In this document: one piece after another, positions 29,266-38,043 of the stretch
How positions within the stretch are numbered: position 1 is the stretch's first letter
Layout: every line of letters begins with the position of its first letter
DNA from: a bacterium
Lineage (GTDB): Bacteria > Krumholzibacteriota > Krumholzibacteriia > LZORAL124-64-63
Reading direction: 5' to 3'
Length of the DNA: 49,006 bases
Assembly: GCA_018814885.1 (NCBI GenBank)
Contig: JAHIYU010000056.1
Span: 1-49,006 of the forward strand
Made by a program: the position numbers and the translations under genes
Notes under the pieces: generated by a model
Database searches by the model: none
What the model was told of the DNA's origin: nothing
The model's input: the letters and a program-made list of their open reading frames with translations, nothing else

Positions 29266-29607
29266 TCAAGCGATGTCCAGGGAGCGGACGCGCAGCTCGC
29301 GCCCTGACGTGATCTCCACGCCGCCCGCTCCGCACTCCGGGCAGACGGCCACGAAGAAGGCAACCGGCACTTCGGCCCCGCAGTCGCGGCAGCGCCCGCG
29401 GCCGGGGATCTCGTGGATGACGAGCTCCGCGTCCGCCATCGGCGTGCCCGCGCGCGCCGCCTCGAAGCAGAACGCCAGGGAACGCGCCTCCACGCCCGCC
29501 AGGACGCCCACGTCGGCGTGGATCGCCCGGACCGCCCCGGCGCCGTGGGCGGCCGCCTGCTCGCCGGCGATCGCCACGATGTTCATGGCAAGGGACATCT
29601 CGTGCAT
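29266..29607 (-). CDS. hypA: Hydrogenase nickel metallochaperone HypA
   Basis: This 113-residue protein starts MHEMSLAMNIV; His2 and neighbours bind nickel. The zinc site CRDCG...CPECG is at about residues 72-96. The start was chosen because the invariant HypA N-terminus MHE begins here with GGGAGGA 5-10 nt upstream. The frame extends nine codons further without a ribosome site. It leads the hypA-hypB-hypF operon. Confidence 0.93.
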   Translation of the reverse strand: MHEMSLAMNIVAIAGEQAAAHGAGAVRAIHADVGVLAGVEARSLAFCFEAARAGTPMADAELVIHEIPGRGRCRDCGAEVPVAFFVAVCPECGAGGVEITSGRELRVRSLDIA

Positions 29608-29624
29608 CGCGTCCTCCCGGCTCC

Positions 29625-29652
29625 AAGATAGCACAAGCGGAACCGCCTACAA
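29625..29652 (-). promoter_or_regulatory. Candidate promoter of hypABF
   Basis: On the minus strand, TTGTAG (29652-29647), 16-bp spacer, TATCTT (29630-29625) with an upstream TGC giving an extended -10. It ends 18 bp before the hypA ATG, so the leader would be short. Confidence 0.4.
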
Positions 29653-29718
29653 GCTTGCGGAAGGGGGGCATATCATCCACGTTTCTGGTATCACGACCAG
29701 ACGCAGAGGAGGGGACCG

Positions 29719-31050
29719 ATGCCCGAGCCCAAGATGAGCGCCCAGTTCGAGGGACGCCGTCCGTCCGTCATCCGCATGGCCCAGATCAGGTTCGACGAGC
29801 GCGACGACGGCACCGAGGCGATCAACGTCGCCATCGGCAACGTCTCGCTGCCCATGTACCCGGCCATGCGCGCGCGCATGAACGACCTGGGCGGGCCGGA
29901 CAGCCCGTTCCGCGACGGCGTGGTCAAGTACTCGGCCACCAGCGGCAGCCGGGAATGCATCGACGCCTTCCTGAACGTCATCGCCAGCAGCGGCTTCGAC
30001 ACGTCCGGGTTGCACGCCCACATCACCGAGGGCGGCAGCCAGGCCATGGAGCTGATCATCGCCGGCGTCTGCGGTCCCGCCGGCAGCGGCGAGGATCCCC
30101 TGCTGCTGATCGACGCCGCCTACACCAACTACAAGACCCTGTGCGAGCGGCTGGGGCGCGCCACCTGTTCCATCCAGCGCACCCTGGGCGACGACGGCAA
30201 GTTCACCCTGCCCGACACCGCCGGGATCGAGCGGGTGATCCTGAAGCACGGTCCCAAGGCCATCGTGGTGATCCCCTTCGACAACCCGACGGGCCAGTAC
30301 TACGACCGCGCGACGATGAACGAGCTGGCGCGCCTGGCCGTCAAGCACAACCTGTGGCTGCTGAGCGACGAGGCCTACCGCGAGCTCTATTACACGGACG
30401 ACGCCTGCACGAGCATCTGGGGCGTCACCGAAGCCGAGGTGCCGGGCGTCGAGGGCCGCCGCATCTCCATCGAGACGTCGTCGAAGATCTGGAACGCCTG
30501 CGGCCTGCGCATCGGCGCCCTGGTCACCGACAACGAGCGGTTCCACCGGCAGGCCATCGCCGAGCACACGGTCAGCCTGTGCAGCAGCGTCATCGGCCAG
30601 TGGATCTTCGGGGCGCTCGCCCATGAGGACCACGCCACGCTGCAGGCCTGGTACGCCCGGCAGCGCGACTACTACCGCGGCATGCTCTTCGACTTCACCG
30701 ACGCCATGCGCAAAGCCCTGCCCGGCATGATCGTCTCGAGCCCCGACGCCGCCTTGTACTCGGTGCTCGACGTGCGCGACATCGCGGCCGAGGGCTTCGA
30801 CGCCCTCGACTTCGTGCTGTGGTGCGCGAGCGAGGGCTTCGTGATGCGGGACGGCCGGCGGATCACTGTGCTCACCGCGCCCATGGCCGGCTTCTACAGC
30901 GTGCCGCAGGGCGAGCCGAATCCGGGCCGCACCCAGGTGCGCGTGGCCTACGTGGAGTCGCCGCAGCGCATGAGGGCCGTTCCCGCGCTGTTCGCGGATC
31001 TCTTCCGGCAGTACGAGGCCAAGCGGGCGGGGGCGCAGGTGGGAACCTGA
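29719..31050 (+). CDS. PLP-dependent aminotransferase, class I/II fold
   Basis: This 443-residue fold-type I enzyme has VKYSATSGSRECIDAFL near the N-terminus and FDNPTGQYYD (about residues 193-202). It also has LLSDEAYRELYY and the PLP lysine Lys256 in SSKIWNACGLRIG. AGGAGGGG precedes the ATG. Some features, such as SSKIWNACGLRIG and a C-terminal RVAYVE, are shared with aspartate/aromatic aminotransferases, but substrate specificity cannot be assigned. It is a single-gene unit divergent from hypA. Confidence 0.88.
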   Translation: MPEPKMSAQFEGRRPSVIRMAQIRFDERDDGTEAINVAIGNVSLPMYPAMRARMNDLGGPDSPFRDGVVKYSATSGSRECIDAFLNVIASSGFDTSGLHAHITEGGSQAMELIIAGVCGPAGSGEDPLLLIDAAYTNYKTLCERLGRATCSIQRTLGDDGKFTLPDTAGIERVILKHGPKAIVVIPFDNPTGQYYDRATMNELARLAVKHNLWLLSDEAYRELYYTDDACTSIWGVTEAEVPGVEGRRISIETSSKIWNACGLRIGALVTDNERFHRQAIAEHTVSLCSSVIGQWIFGALAHEDHATLQAWYARQRDYYRGMLFDFTDAMRKALPGMIVSSPDAALYSVLDVRDIAAEGFDALDFVLWCASEGFVMRDGRRITVLTAPMAGFYSVPQGEPNPGRTQVRVAYVESPQRMRAVPALFADLFRQYEAKRAGAQVGT

Positions 31051-31084
31051 CGGCGAAGTGGCGGGGCGCGGTCACGCGCGGCGG

Positions 31085-31519
31085 TCAGCGATACAGCTTC
31101 TTGACCCCGCTCCAGGTCATCGTCTCGTCGGCGATGCCGCCGTCGAGCGTGTAACCCGCAAAATGGATCCACGAGCCGACCCGGCACAGGACGACGTATT
31201 CGCCAGGCGGATCCGGTAGCGTTCCGGTGGCGTGCGGGGTCTCCACGCTTTCGCCCGGCATCACGACGGCACCGACCCAGAACGTGTCGTACAGCACGGT
31301 CAGCCCGCTCGAGACCTCGCGGATCCAGAACGCGTAGTCCGGCCCGGGTATGTCCGGATCGTTGCCGGTGTTGATGTAGATGACGTGGGCGGTTTCCCCG
31401 ACGATGTATTCCGTCTTGTCGGTGACCACTCCGGCCGTGACGCAAGCAGCCGCCAGGACGATCATCGCCAGCGTGACGATTCGCAGAGAATGCTTCGTGT
31501 TAGCCTTTCGTGGGATCAC
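31085..31519 (-). CDS. Small secreted Ig-like protein with WxxVKxLYR C-terminal tag (1)
   Basis: I chose the GTG at 31519, which overlaps the upstream stop as GTGA and gives 144 residues with an N-terminal signal (hydrophobic core VTLAMIVLAAACVTA). No strong ribosome site is visible, so coupled translation is likely. The mature part (about 30-130) is a single beta-rich domain similar to its neighbour (TDKTEYIVGETAHVIYINTGNDP...). The protein ends TWSGVKKLYR. This tail matches those of the proteins ending at 31516, 46130 and 46963. Function unknown. Confidence 0.65.
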   Translation of the reverse strand: MIPRKANTKHSLRIVTLAMIVLAAACVTAGVVTDKTEYIVGETAHVIYINTGNDPDIPGPDYAFWIREVSSGLTVLYDTFWVGAVVMPGESVETPHATGTLPDPPGEYVVLCRVGSWIHFAGYTLDGGIADETMTWSGVKKLYR

Positions 31520-31974
31520 CGGTACAAGGTCTTGACCGCTCCCCAGGTACGCATCTCGTTGGGTGAGGGATCGACCAATGTGTATTCGGCGCTCGGCGGG
31601 GGATCGGGAGGCATCCCCGTCATGAACACGTTTGCGGTGACTCGGTAGTGTCCCGGTTGATCCTGGATCACGCCGGTGTCCCAGTCTTCGACGTGGGTCG
31701 CCCCCGCCGGGAAGGTCGTCATCACGGGCAGGCCCACGCAGCCGTAGATGCACTCGGAGGCATCGAGATTCACGATGGCGATGAACGGAGAGGAATTGAA
31801 CTCGGCGTCTTCCGGACCGGCGTTGTGGACCGTGATCTCGACCGGCGCGCCGAGCGCGTAGACGGGCTGGTCCGTCTCGATGGTGACGTTCTGGCCGGCG
31901 ACCGGCAGGACGACCGTCACCAGAACGATCAAGACACGTGCGAACGGTCTCCGTGAGCGGATTCGCTGCGGCAT
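31516..31974 (-). CDS. Small secreted Ig-like protein with WxxVKxLYR C-terminal tag (2)
   Basis: This 152-residue protein has a basic N-terminus and signal peptide (about residues 1-27, ending AGQ). One beta-sandwich-like domain follows, with ETDQPVYALGAPVEITVHNAGPEDAEF, a pattern resembling BsuPI-type or Ig-like domains. A Cys pair (ECIYGC) may form a disulfide. The protein ends TWGAVKTLYR. AAGGGGGGA precedes the ATG. It is co-transcribed with its probable relative downstream. Function unknown. Confidence 0.7.
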   Translation of the reverse strand: MPQRIRSRRPFARVLIVLVTVVLPVAGQNVTIETDQPVYALGAPVEITVHNAGPEDAEFNSSPFIAIVNLDASECIYGCVGLPVMTTFPAGATHVEDWDTGVIQDQPGHYRVTANVFMTGMPPDPPPSAEYTLVDPSPNEMRTWGAVKTLYR

Positions 31975-32035
31975 GCATTCCCCCCTTCAGAATGCTGAAA
32001 CCGATAGGCGGGGGACACGACCCTTCATTCGGGCA

Positions 32036-32065
32036 AGTATAGGGCATTCAGGCTTGTGTCTGCAA
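32036..32065 (-). promoter_or_regulatory. Candidate promoter of the Ig-like gene pair
   Basis: On the minus strand, TTGCAG (32065-32060), 18-bp spacer, TATACT (32041-32036; 5 of 6 consensus). It lies about 60 bp before the ATG at 31974 and directly after the stop of the SRPBCC gene. Confidence 0.45.
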
Positions 32066-32587
32066 TCAGTCCTGCGCAGCGCCCCCACCTTCCAGGTAGG
32101 GCTTGAGCCTGTCTACCAGGAAATGTACCCAGGTGCGCTCGATCACCGCGGGCCAGCGCGCGTCCACCTCGCCGGCGGCGTGGACCTCCACCGCCACCAG
32201 GGTGTGCCCCTCTTCCGCGTCCGCGAAGGTCCAGGTGGTGACCATGTGCAGGGAGTTGCCCGCCAGCCCCAGGGGCCCCTCGAAGCGCAGCATCTCGCCC
32301 CGCTTGGCGTAGGTGACCACGGCGTGGCGCACCCCGTCTCCGCTCTCGTCGAAGATCTCCATGAAGGCGCCGCCGGGCTTCGGCTCGATGTACATCCGCA
32401 ACGGATCGCCGGACATGCTGTGGTCCCACCAGCCGGTTACGTCGCCGAAGGTGGCGTCGTAGACGGCGCCGGGCTGGCCGGGAACCGCGACCTCCACCCT
32501 GAAGGAGAAGGCGCCGGCGGGCGATTCGGCGGCGCCGGCGGAGATCGCCAGGCACAGGCAAGGAACGACGAGGGCAAGGCGGGACAT
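32066..32587 (-). CDS. Secreted SRPBCC (START-like) domain protein
   Basis: This 173-residue protein has a signal peptide (about residues 1-21, ending AGAAES) and an AGGAGG site 7 nt before the ATG. The rest is one SRPBCC/START-like domain: VFDATFGDVTGWWDHSM-type N-terminal strand and helix, then PGGAFMEIFDESGDGVRH, LRFEGPLGLAG and WTFADAEEGHTLVAVEVHAAGEV. These domains bind hydrophobic ligands and are common in Activator-of-Hsp90-like proteins, but export is unusual for the family. Its ligand is unknown. It follows the S9 peptidase gene by 146 bp. Confidence 0.75.
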   Translation of the reverse strand: MSRLALVVPCLCLAISAGAAESPAGAFSFRVEVAVPGQPGAVYDATFGDVTGWWDHSMSGDPLRMYIEPKPGGAFMEIFDESGDGVRHAVVTYAKRGEMLRFEGPLGLAGNSLHMVTTWTFADAEEGHTLVAVEVHAAGEVDARWPAVIERTWVHFLVDRLKPYLEGGGAAQD

Positions 32588-32733
32588 GGGGCGCCTCCTG
32601 GTATGGGTCGGGAACCGCTCCATTTTACACCATCGCGTCGGCAGGGCAAGACGGCGCGGCCCGCCGCCGCGTAGCGATCGGCGACCGGCCCGCGTCCCCC
32701 GGAACTGGCGTGCGACCCTCCCCAGGGCGGCCC

Positions 32734-34791
32734 CTATTCCCCGTCCCCGTTCAACACCCCCAGCAGGTACTTGTCGAACCAGGCCAGATCCCATTCCATC
32801 TTGGCCAAGCGGTTCTCGTAGGTGGACAGGCCGTGACCCTCGTCGGGATAGACGACCAGTTCCACCGGCACGTCCAGGTAGTGGTACAGGGCGCGGTACA
32901 GCGCGCGCGAGTGGGCCGGCGGTACACGCGGGTCGGCGCCGCCCACGTGGATCACCGTCGGCGTGGTCACCCTGTCCAGGCCGTAGAGGGGAGAAGCGGC
33001 CTGGTAGTGCTCGGGGCGCTCCCAGGGCAACCCCTGCATGAAGTTGACCACGTGTCCGGGCGTGTCCTCGACGCCCCACTGGATCACCATGTCCAGCACG
33101 CCGGCGCCGCTGCTGGCGGCCTTGAAGAGGTCCGGGCGCGCCACGATCATGCAGTTGGTCAGGTAGCCGCCGTTGCTCCAGCCCATCACGCCGATCCTGT
33201 CCGGATCGGCGATGCCGTCGGCGATCAGCTTCTCGGTGCCGGTGACGATGTCGGTGACCTCGATCTCGTTCTCGCGGTCGATCAGCTTCGCGAGGAACTC
33301 GTCGCCGTAGCCCAGCGAGCCGTGGTAGTTGGGGCTGAGCAGGGCGTAGCCGTTGGCCGCCATCAGGGCGCGGCCGTAGATCCAGAGGCGGAAGCGGTAC
33401 AGGGTCGACGAGGTCGGCCCGCCGTGCAGCTCGATGATCGCCGGCAGCGGCCCGTCGGTCGCGGGATCGTGGCCGGCCGGCAGCTCCAGGATGCCGTGCA
33501 CCTCGTCGCCGTCGCCGCCGGTCCAGGTGTAGTCGAGGATCCGGGGCAGGATCCAGGCCGCCATCTGGGGATTGACGTCCGTGCGCGGCGTGAGCGCGCC
33601 CTTCTCCAGGTTGTAGAGGTCGCCCACGCGATCGAGCAGGTCCACGGCGACGACGGCCGTCTTGCCCTCGTCGTCGAAGTCGTAGGCCGTGCAGACCACG
33701 TCGCCGCCGGTCAGGTCGCGGGTCCTGCCCTGCGCGCCGCCGCTGACGCCGTCGACCTGGTAGACCCTGACGCGGCCGCGGTCCTCGCCCAGGTAGGTCA
33801 GGGCCCGGTTCGCGCCGCGCCAGGCGATGTCGCCCTGCAGGCTGACCGGGTGGGGCCGCGTGATGCGCTGCAGCTGGACGCCGTCGTCGCGCCACTCCGC
33901 CACCCAGAGCTGGCTGGCGAAACCGTCGTAGGCGATCGCGAAGGCCAGGGCCTTGCCGTCGTGCGCCCAGTCCATCTCGGTGATCCAGCCGAAGGGCGAC
34001 GGATGGTCCTCGCGCCAGGCCTCCGACGTGACGTGCTCGATCTCGCCGCTGGCGAGGTCCAGCACGTCGATGCGCGACCACCCCTCGTTGAAGATGGTCT
34101 CCTCGTCGGGCGTGGTCTGCATGGCCAGCTTGCCGCCGTCGTGCGACAGGGCCATGAAGTTGATCACGCGCGTCGCCTCGAGCACCTGCTCGTCGCGCCA
34201 GCTGGAGAGGTCGAGCCGGCGCACCTCGTCGAATTCCACCACGCCGTGTCCGTACTCGAGATCGCTCCACTTCTGCTTGAGATCCTCCCACTCGTCGTCG
34301 TGTTTCTCCTGGCCGACGGTGTAGTAGAGATGCTTGCCGTCGCGGGTCAGCGCGAAGAGGTCCACGCCGTCCTCGATCCGGGTCACCGCGAAGAGGTCGG
34401 CGCCGTCGGGCCGGATGCGCCACACCTGGTGGCTGCCGTCGTAGGGTGGCCTCTCCTCGCCGCGGTCCCAGCTGCCGGCGAAGTAGATCCACTCGCCGTC
34501 GACGCTCCAGACCGGTCCGTGCGGCCGGGCCAGGTCGAAGGTGAGCCGCCGGCTGGTGCGCGCGTCGAGGTCGGTGAGCCACAGCTCTGAAGAGCGTCCG
34601 GCGCCGGGTCCGGCCCAGCCGCTCTGGATCCAGGCCGCGGACCCGTTGTCCGGCGACACCGCCGGGCTGTCGGCATAGACCAGGGAGAAATAGTCCTCGG
34701 GGACGATCACGTGATCGCGCTCCGCGGCGGCCCCGGCGCAGGCGGCGGCCGCGACGAGCGGGACGGTTATGAAGAGCTGCCATCGGCGCAA
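32734..34791 (-). CDS. S9-family serine peptidase (prolyl oligopeptidase fold), secreted
   Basis: I chose the TTG at 34791 because AGGAGG lies 8 nt upstream and it begins the signal peptide (RRWQLFITVPLVAAAA...). The upstream ATG at 34839 has no ribosome site. This gives 685 residues. The N-terminal two thirds is a WD40-like propeller (repeats such as SPDNGSAAWIQ and VWSVDGEWIYF). The C-terminal alpha/beta hydrolase has HGGPTSS and the triad Ser539 (GWSNGG), Asp620 (GGADPR), His653 (DEGHGL). It hydrolyses peptides in the periplasm or outside, probably as an acylaminoacyl- or dipeptidyl-peptidase-like enzyme. Confidence 0.9.
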   Translation of the reverse strand: MRRWQLFITVPLVAAAACAGAAAERDHVIVPEDYFSLVYADSPAVSPDNGSAAWIQSGWAGPGAGRSSELWLTDLDARTSRRLTFDLARPHGPVWSVDGEWIYFAGSWDRGEERPPYDGSHQVWRIRPDGADLFAVTRIEDGVDLFALTRDGKHLYYTVGQEKHDDEWEDLKQKWSDLEYGHGVVEFDEVRRLDLSSWRDEQVLEATRVINFMALSHDGGKLAMQTTPDEETIFNEGWSRIDVLDLASGEIEHVTSEAWREDHPSPFGWITEMDWAHDGKALAFAIAYDGFASQLWVAEWRDDGVQLQRITRPHPVSLQGDIAWRGANRALTYLGEDRGRVRVYQVDGVSGGAQGRTRDLTGGDVVCTAYDFDDEGKTAVVAVDLLDRVGDLYNLEKGALTPRTDVNPQMAAWILPRILDYTWTGGDGDEVHGILELPAGHDPATDGPLPAIIELHGGPTSSTLYRFRLWIYGRALMAANGYALLSPNYHGSLGYGDEFLAKLIDRENEIEVTDIVTGTEKLIADGIADPDRIGVMGWSNGGYLTNCMIVARPDLFKAASSGAGVLDMVIQWGVEDTPGHVVNFMQGLPWERPEHYQAASPLYGLDRVTTPTVIHVGGADPRVPPAHSRALYRALYHYLDVPVELVVYPDEGHGLSTYENRLAKMEWDLAWFDKYLLGVLNGDGE

Positions 34792-34934
34792 GGCGACGAC
34801 CTCCTGCTGAAGGAATCGTGTTCCGTGCCGGACCACCATAGCATGCCGGGCCGTCGGATGGTATGCTTGGCGGGCGACATGGCGAGATTGTCGGCAGGTC
34901 GAAACGCTCTTCCTGCCGGTGGAAGGTGCGCCGC

Positions 34935-35732
34935 TCAGGACAGGACCGTCACGACGTCGCCCACCTGCACCGGGCCCTCCTCGCGCACGCCCATAAACAC
35001 GCCGAACATGGCCTTCCCCTCGCGCGATCTGAAACCGGCCAGTGTGCGCAGGGGCTCCGCGCCGGTCGCGCCGGTGTCCGGGTCGACGGTCGTGTTGGGA
35101 CAGCGCGGGCAGGGACCGAGCGCCTCGAAGACCGCGCCCCCGATACGCAGCGCGCGCCAGCCGTCCTCCTGCCAGGGGCGTCCGCCGGCCACGGATAGAT
35201 TGGCCCGGAATCGGTTCAGGCCCACCGGCGCGTCCAGGCGCGCGTTCAGGTCGGCGAGGGAGGCTTCGCAGACCAGCAGGTAGGGCGCGTCCCCGGCGAA
35301 GCCGATGTCGGCGGAGGGGTCCGCCCGGGACGGTCTCGCGACGTCGTGGGGCATGAAGGCCAGCCTCACCGGTTCCCCCAGCAGCTCGCCGAACCAGGCG
35401 TCGGCCTGCTCCCCGGCGGCGGCCGCCACGATCCGGTCGCGCTTGAGCGTCACCGAGAACCGCGCGGCGCTCGGGCCGGGTGGCGCCACGACCAGTTCGG
35501 GCAGGCCCGGGGCGCCCAGCGACAACCCGTCTTCGCGCTGCGCGATCCGCAGGCGGGTCATCTCCGGGTGGGACTTGAGCATGACGGGCTCGCCAGAGGC
35601 GGTCGTCAGCAGCCAGCGGCGATCGCCGGCGAAGCCGCCGCGCGCGGCGTGGGCGATGGCCGGCGTGACGGCGCGACCGGCCTTCAGGGGGTAGAGTGAC
35701 AGGGAAGACAGCTCGAGTTCGTCAGCGTGCAT
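34935..35732 (-). CDS. MOSC-domain protein with MOSC N-terminal barrel
   Basis: This 265-residue protein has the MOSC N-terminal domain (LSSLSLYPLKAGRAV ... GDRRWLL) and the MOSC domain (RFRANLSVAGG..W.EDGW, then GPCPRCPNTTVDPDTG). The Cys-containing CPRCP segment matches the molybdenum-cofactor-binding loop of YcbX/mARC-like proteins. AAAGGAG precedes the ATG. Family members reduce N-hydroxylated compounds using Moco, but the substrate here is not known. No molybdenum cofactor genes are nearby. Confidence 0.85.
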   Translation of the reverse strand: MHADELELSSLSLYPLKAGRAVTPAIAHAARGGFAGDRRWLLTTASGEPVMLKSHPEMTRLRIAQREDGLSLGAPGLPELVVAPPGPSAARFSVTLKRDRIVAAAAGEQADAWFGELLGEPVRLAFMPHDVARPSRADPSADIGFAGDAPYLLVCEASLADLNARLDAPVGLNRFRANLSVAGGRPWQEDGWRALRIGGAVFEALGPCPRCPNTTVDPDTGATGAEPLRTLAGFRSREGKAMFGVFMGVREEGPVQVGDVVTVLS

Positions 35733-35942
35733 ACCGTCGCTCCTTTCGCGATGCCCTTGAAGAAACGCCTCACCCCGCCGGCCGTCAACTCGCGATGCAG
35801 CCTGGCGCGAAAACCCGGCGCGGCGCGTGAAGAAGCGCACGCATGATGCACGCGGCTTGAAATTCCCGGGATAGCGTCTATCCTGGGGCCCTGTCCGCTC
35901 GTCAAGACGAGAACTCGAACCGGATTCGACAGGAGGAACCCC

Positions 35943-36776
35943 GTGAACAGGTTCATGACAACCGTACTCCTGCTGGCGGCGGCGGTGCTCATCGCCGGCT
36001 GTACCGAGCAGCAGGACGACGCCGCGGCCTGGAACGAGACCATCGCGGAGAAAGCCGCGTCCGGGGACCATGCCGGGCACACGGGCGTCGTGGCGGCGTC
36101 CTCGGGCCGGGAGGGACCCGCGGTTCCCGGCGGGACCGGACAGCCCGGCGGCAAGGTCCTCGAGACCTTCGACTCCGGCGGCTACACCTACGTCCGCCTC
36201 GAGACCCCCGGCGGCGAGCTGTGGGCGGCCGGCCCGGTCTGCGAGGTCGCGGTGGGCGGCGAGGTGGCCCTGACCGGCGCCATGGTCATGCGGAACTTCA
36301 AGTCCAGCACACTGGACCGTACCTTCGAGGAGATCTGGTTCGCTTCGGCCATCCGGCCCGGCGGCGTCGCGGTATCCGCCGGCCCGGACGACGAATGGAA
36401 GCGCGCCCACGACGACCTCGCGGCGGGCGGCGCGGGCATGGACTTCACCGACCTCGCGGTCCCGGCCGGCGGCTACACCGTCGCCGGACTCCACGCCGCC
36501 AGGGACGATCTCGCCGGCCGGCGCGTCAAGCTGCGCGGCAAGGTGGTCAAGTATCTAGGCGGTATCATGGGCCGCAACTGGCTCCATCTCCGGGACGGCA
36601 CGGGCGATGTCGCCACCGGAGACCATGACATCACCGTCACCACCGACGGGTCCGCCCGCACTGGCGATACGGTGCTGGTCGAGGGAGTCGTCGCCCTGGA
36701 CAAGGATTTCGGAAGCGGCTATTTCTACTCCGTCATCGTCGAGGAAGCGACCGTGACGTCGGAAGAGGCCCTGTAA
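35943..36776 (+). CDS. Lipoprotein with two OB-fold-like domains
   Basis: This 277-residue protein starts at a GTG with AGGAGG 6 nt upstream. The lipobox is LIAGC (Cys20). The mature part has two related regions: ETFDSGGYTYVRLETPGGELWAA ... GGEVALTGAM (about 73-105), and RRVKLRGKVVKYLGGIMGRNWLHLRDGTGD ... GDTVLVEGVV (about 195-250). The second has the DGTGD and IMGRNWLHLRD signature of a small OB-fold family found in bacterial lipoproteins. A His (GDHAGH) near the start could bind metal. Function unknown. Confidence 0.7.
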   Translation: MNRFMTTVLLLAAAVLIAGCTEQQDDAAAWNETIAEKAASGDHAGHTGVVAASSGREGPAVPGGTGQPGGKVLETFDSGGYTYVRLETPGGELWAAGPVCEVAVGGEVALTGAMVMRNFKSSTLDRTFEEIWFASAIRPGGVAVSAGPDDEWKRAHDDLAAGGAGMDFTDLAVPAGGYTVAGLHAARDDLAGRRVKLRGKVVKYLGGIMGRNWLHLRDGTGDVATGDHDITVTTDGSARTGDTVLVEGVVALDKDFGSGYFYSVIVEEATVTSEEAL

Positions 36777-36790
36777 GCGGAGGCGCGTCC

Positions 36791-37972
36791 ATGCCCGAGC
36801 GCTCGATCCTGCACGTGGATATGGACGCCTTCTTCGCGTCGGTGGAGGTCCTCGACGACCCGCGCCTGCGGGGCAGGCCGGTCATCGTCGGCGGCACGCC
36901 AGAGGGGCGCGGCGTCGTCAGCGCGGCCAGCTACGAGGCCCGCGCCTATGGCGTGCACAGCGCCATGAGCGCCGCGCGCGCCGTCAGGCTCTGCCCCGAG
37001 GGCGTCTTCTTGCGCCCGCGCGGCGCCCGCTACGCCGAGATCTCCGGTCGCGTCTTCGATATCTTCCACGACTTCACGCCGCTGGTCGAGCCGCTGTCGA
37101 TGGACGAGGCTTTCCTGGACGTGAACGGCAGCCTGCGCCTGTTCGGTTCCGCCGAGCAGATCGGGCGCCGCATCAAGGACCGCATCCGCCGCGAGATCGG
37201 GCTGGTGGCCTCGGTCGGCGTCGCGCCCAACAAGTTCCTCGCCAAGCTCGCCAGCGACCTGGAGAAACCGGACGGCTTCGTGGTCGTCGAGCTGGAACGC
37301 GTGCAGGAACTGCTGGACCCCCTGCCCGTCTCGCGGCTGTGGGGCGTGGGGCCGCGTGCGCAGGAGGCGTTGCGCGCGCAGGGCATCCGGCTCGTGCGTG
37401 ATATCCGCCTGTCCGATGCGGCCCGCCTGGAAAGGGGACTCGGCCCGGCGCTGGCGCGACACGTCGCGGCCCTGGCCGAGGGCAGGGACGACCGGCCGGT
37501 GGTGCCCGACCACGCGGCCATGAGCATCGGGCACGAGGTGACCTTCGCCGCGGACATCGGGGACCGCGACGCCCTGATCGACATCCTCGACGGCCTGGCC
37601 GACAAGGTGGCGCGCCGCCTGCGCCGTGCGGGCCTCGCGGCGCGAACCGTCCAGCTCAAGGCCCGCTACCCGGACTTCTCCACCCGGACGCGGTCGCTCA
37701 CCCTCCCGGCCCCGACCGATACCATGCGCGCGCTGCGCGACGCGGGCCGCGAACTCTTCGACGCCCACCTCGGCCGCCTCGGCCGTCCTCTGCGCCTGAT
37801 CGGCATCACAGCCCAGAACCTCGAGCATGCCGGCGACCGGCCCGCTGAACTCTTCCCGGACCAGGCGCAGGAAAGGGACCGCACCCTCGACGCGCTCACG
37901 GACGAGGCCGTGGATCGTTTCGGCCGGGGCGCCTTGCGGCGGGGTCTGCGGCGTCGCGGGGGTCCCGACTGA
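36791..37972 (+). CDS. dinB: DNA polymerase IV (Y-family)
   Basis: This 393-residue translesion polymerase has catalytic acidic residues Asp10 (VDMDAFFASVE) and Asp105/Glu106 (SMDEAFLD). It also has SYEARAYGVHSAMS, the VGVAPNKFLAKLASDLEKPDG motif and a little-finger domain (about 250-355). It copies damaged DNA with low fidelity. The C-terminus lacks an obvious QLxLF-type clamp-binding peptide, ending instead with an Arg-rich tail. It starts 14 bp after the lipoprotein stop. No LexA box was seen upstream. Confidence 0.93.
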   Translation: MPERSILHVDMDAFFASVEVLDDPRLRGRPVIVGGTPEGRGVVSAASYEARAYGVHSAMSAARAVRLCPEGVFLRPRGARYAEISGRVFDIFHDFTPLVEPLSMDEAFLDVNGSLRLFGSAEQIGRRIKDRIRREIGLVASVGVAPNKFLAKLASDLEKPDGFVVVELERVQELLDPLPVSRLWGVGPRAQEALRAQGIRLVRDIRLSDAARLERGLGPALARHVAALAEGRDDRPVVPDHAAMSIGHEVTFAADIGDRDALIDILDGLADKVARRLRRAGLAARTVQLKARYPDFSTRTRSLTLPAPTDTMRALRDAGRELFDAHLGRLGRPLRLIGITAQNLEHAGDRPAELFPDQAQERDRTLDALTDEAVDRFGRGALRRGLRRRGGPD

Positions 37973-38043
37973 TCCGCCGGCCAGACCTTTACTTGCGGGC
38001 CGTCCCGTCTTCTGTGATCCTGAGCGGGGGCGAAAGGAAGCCA

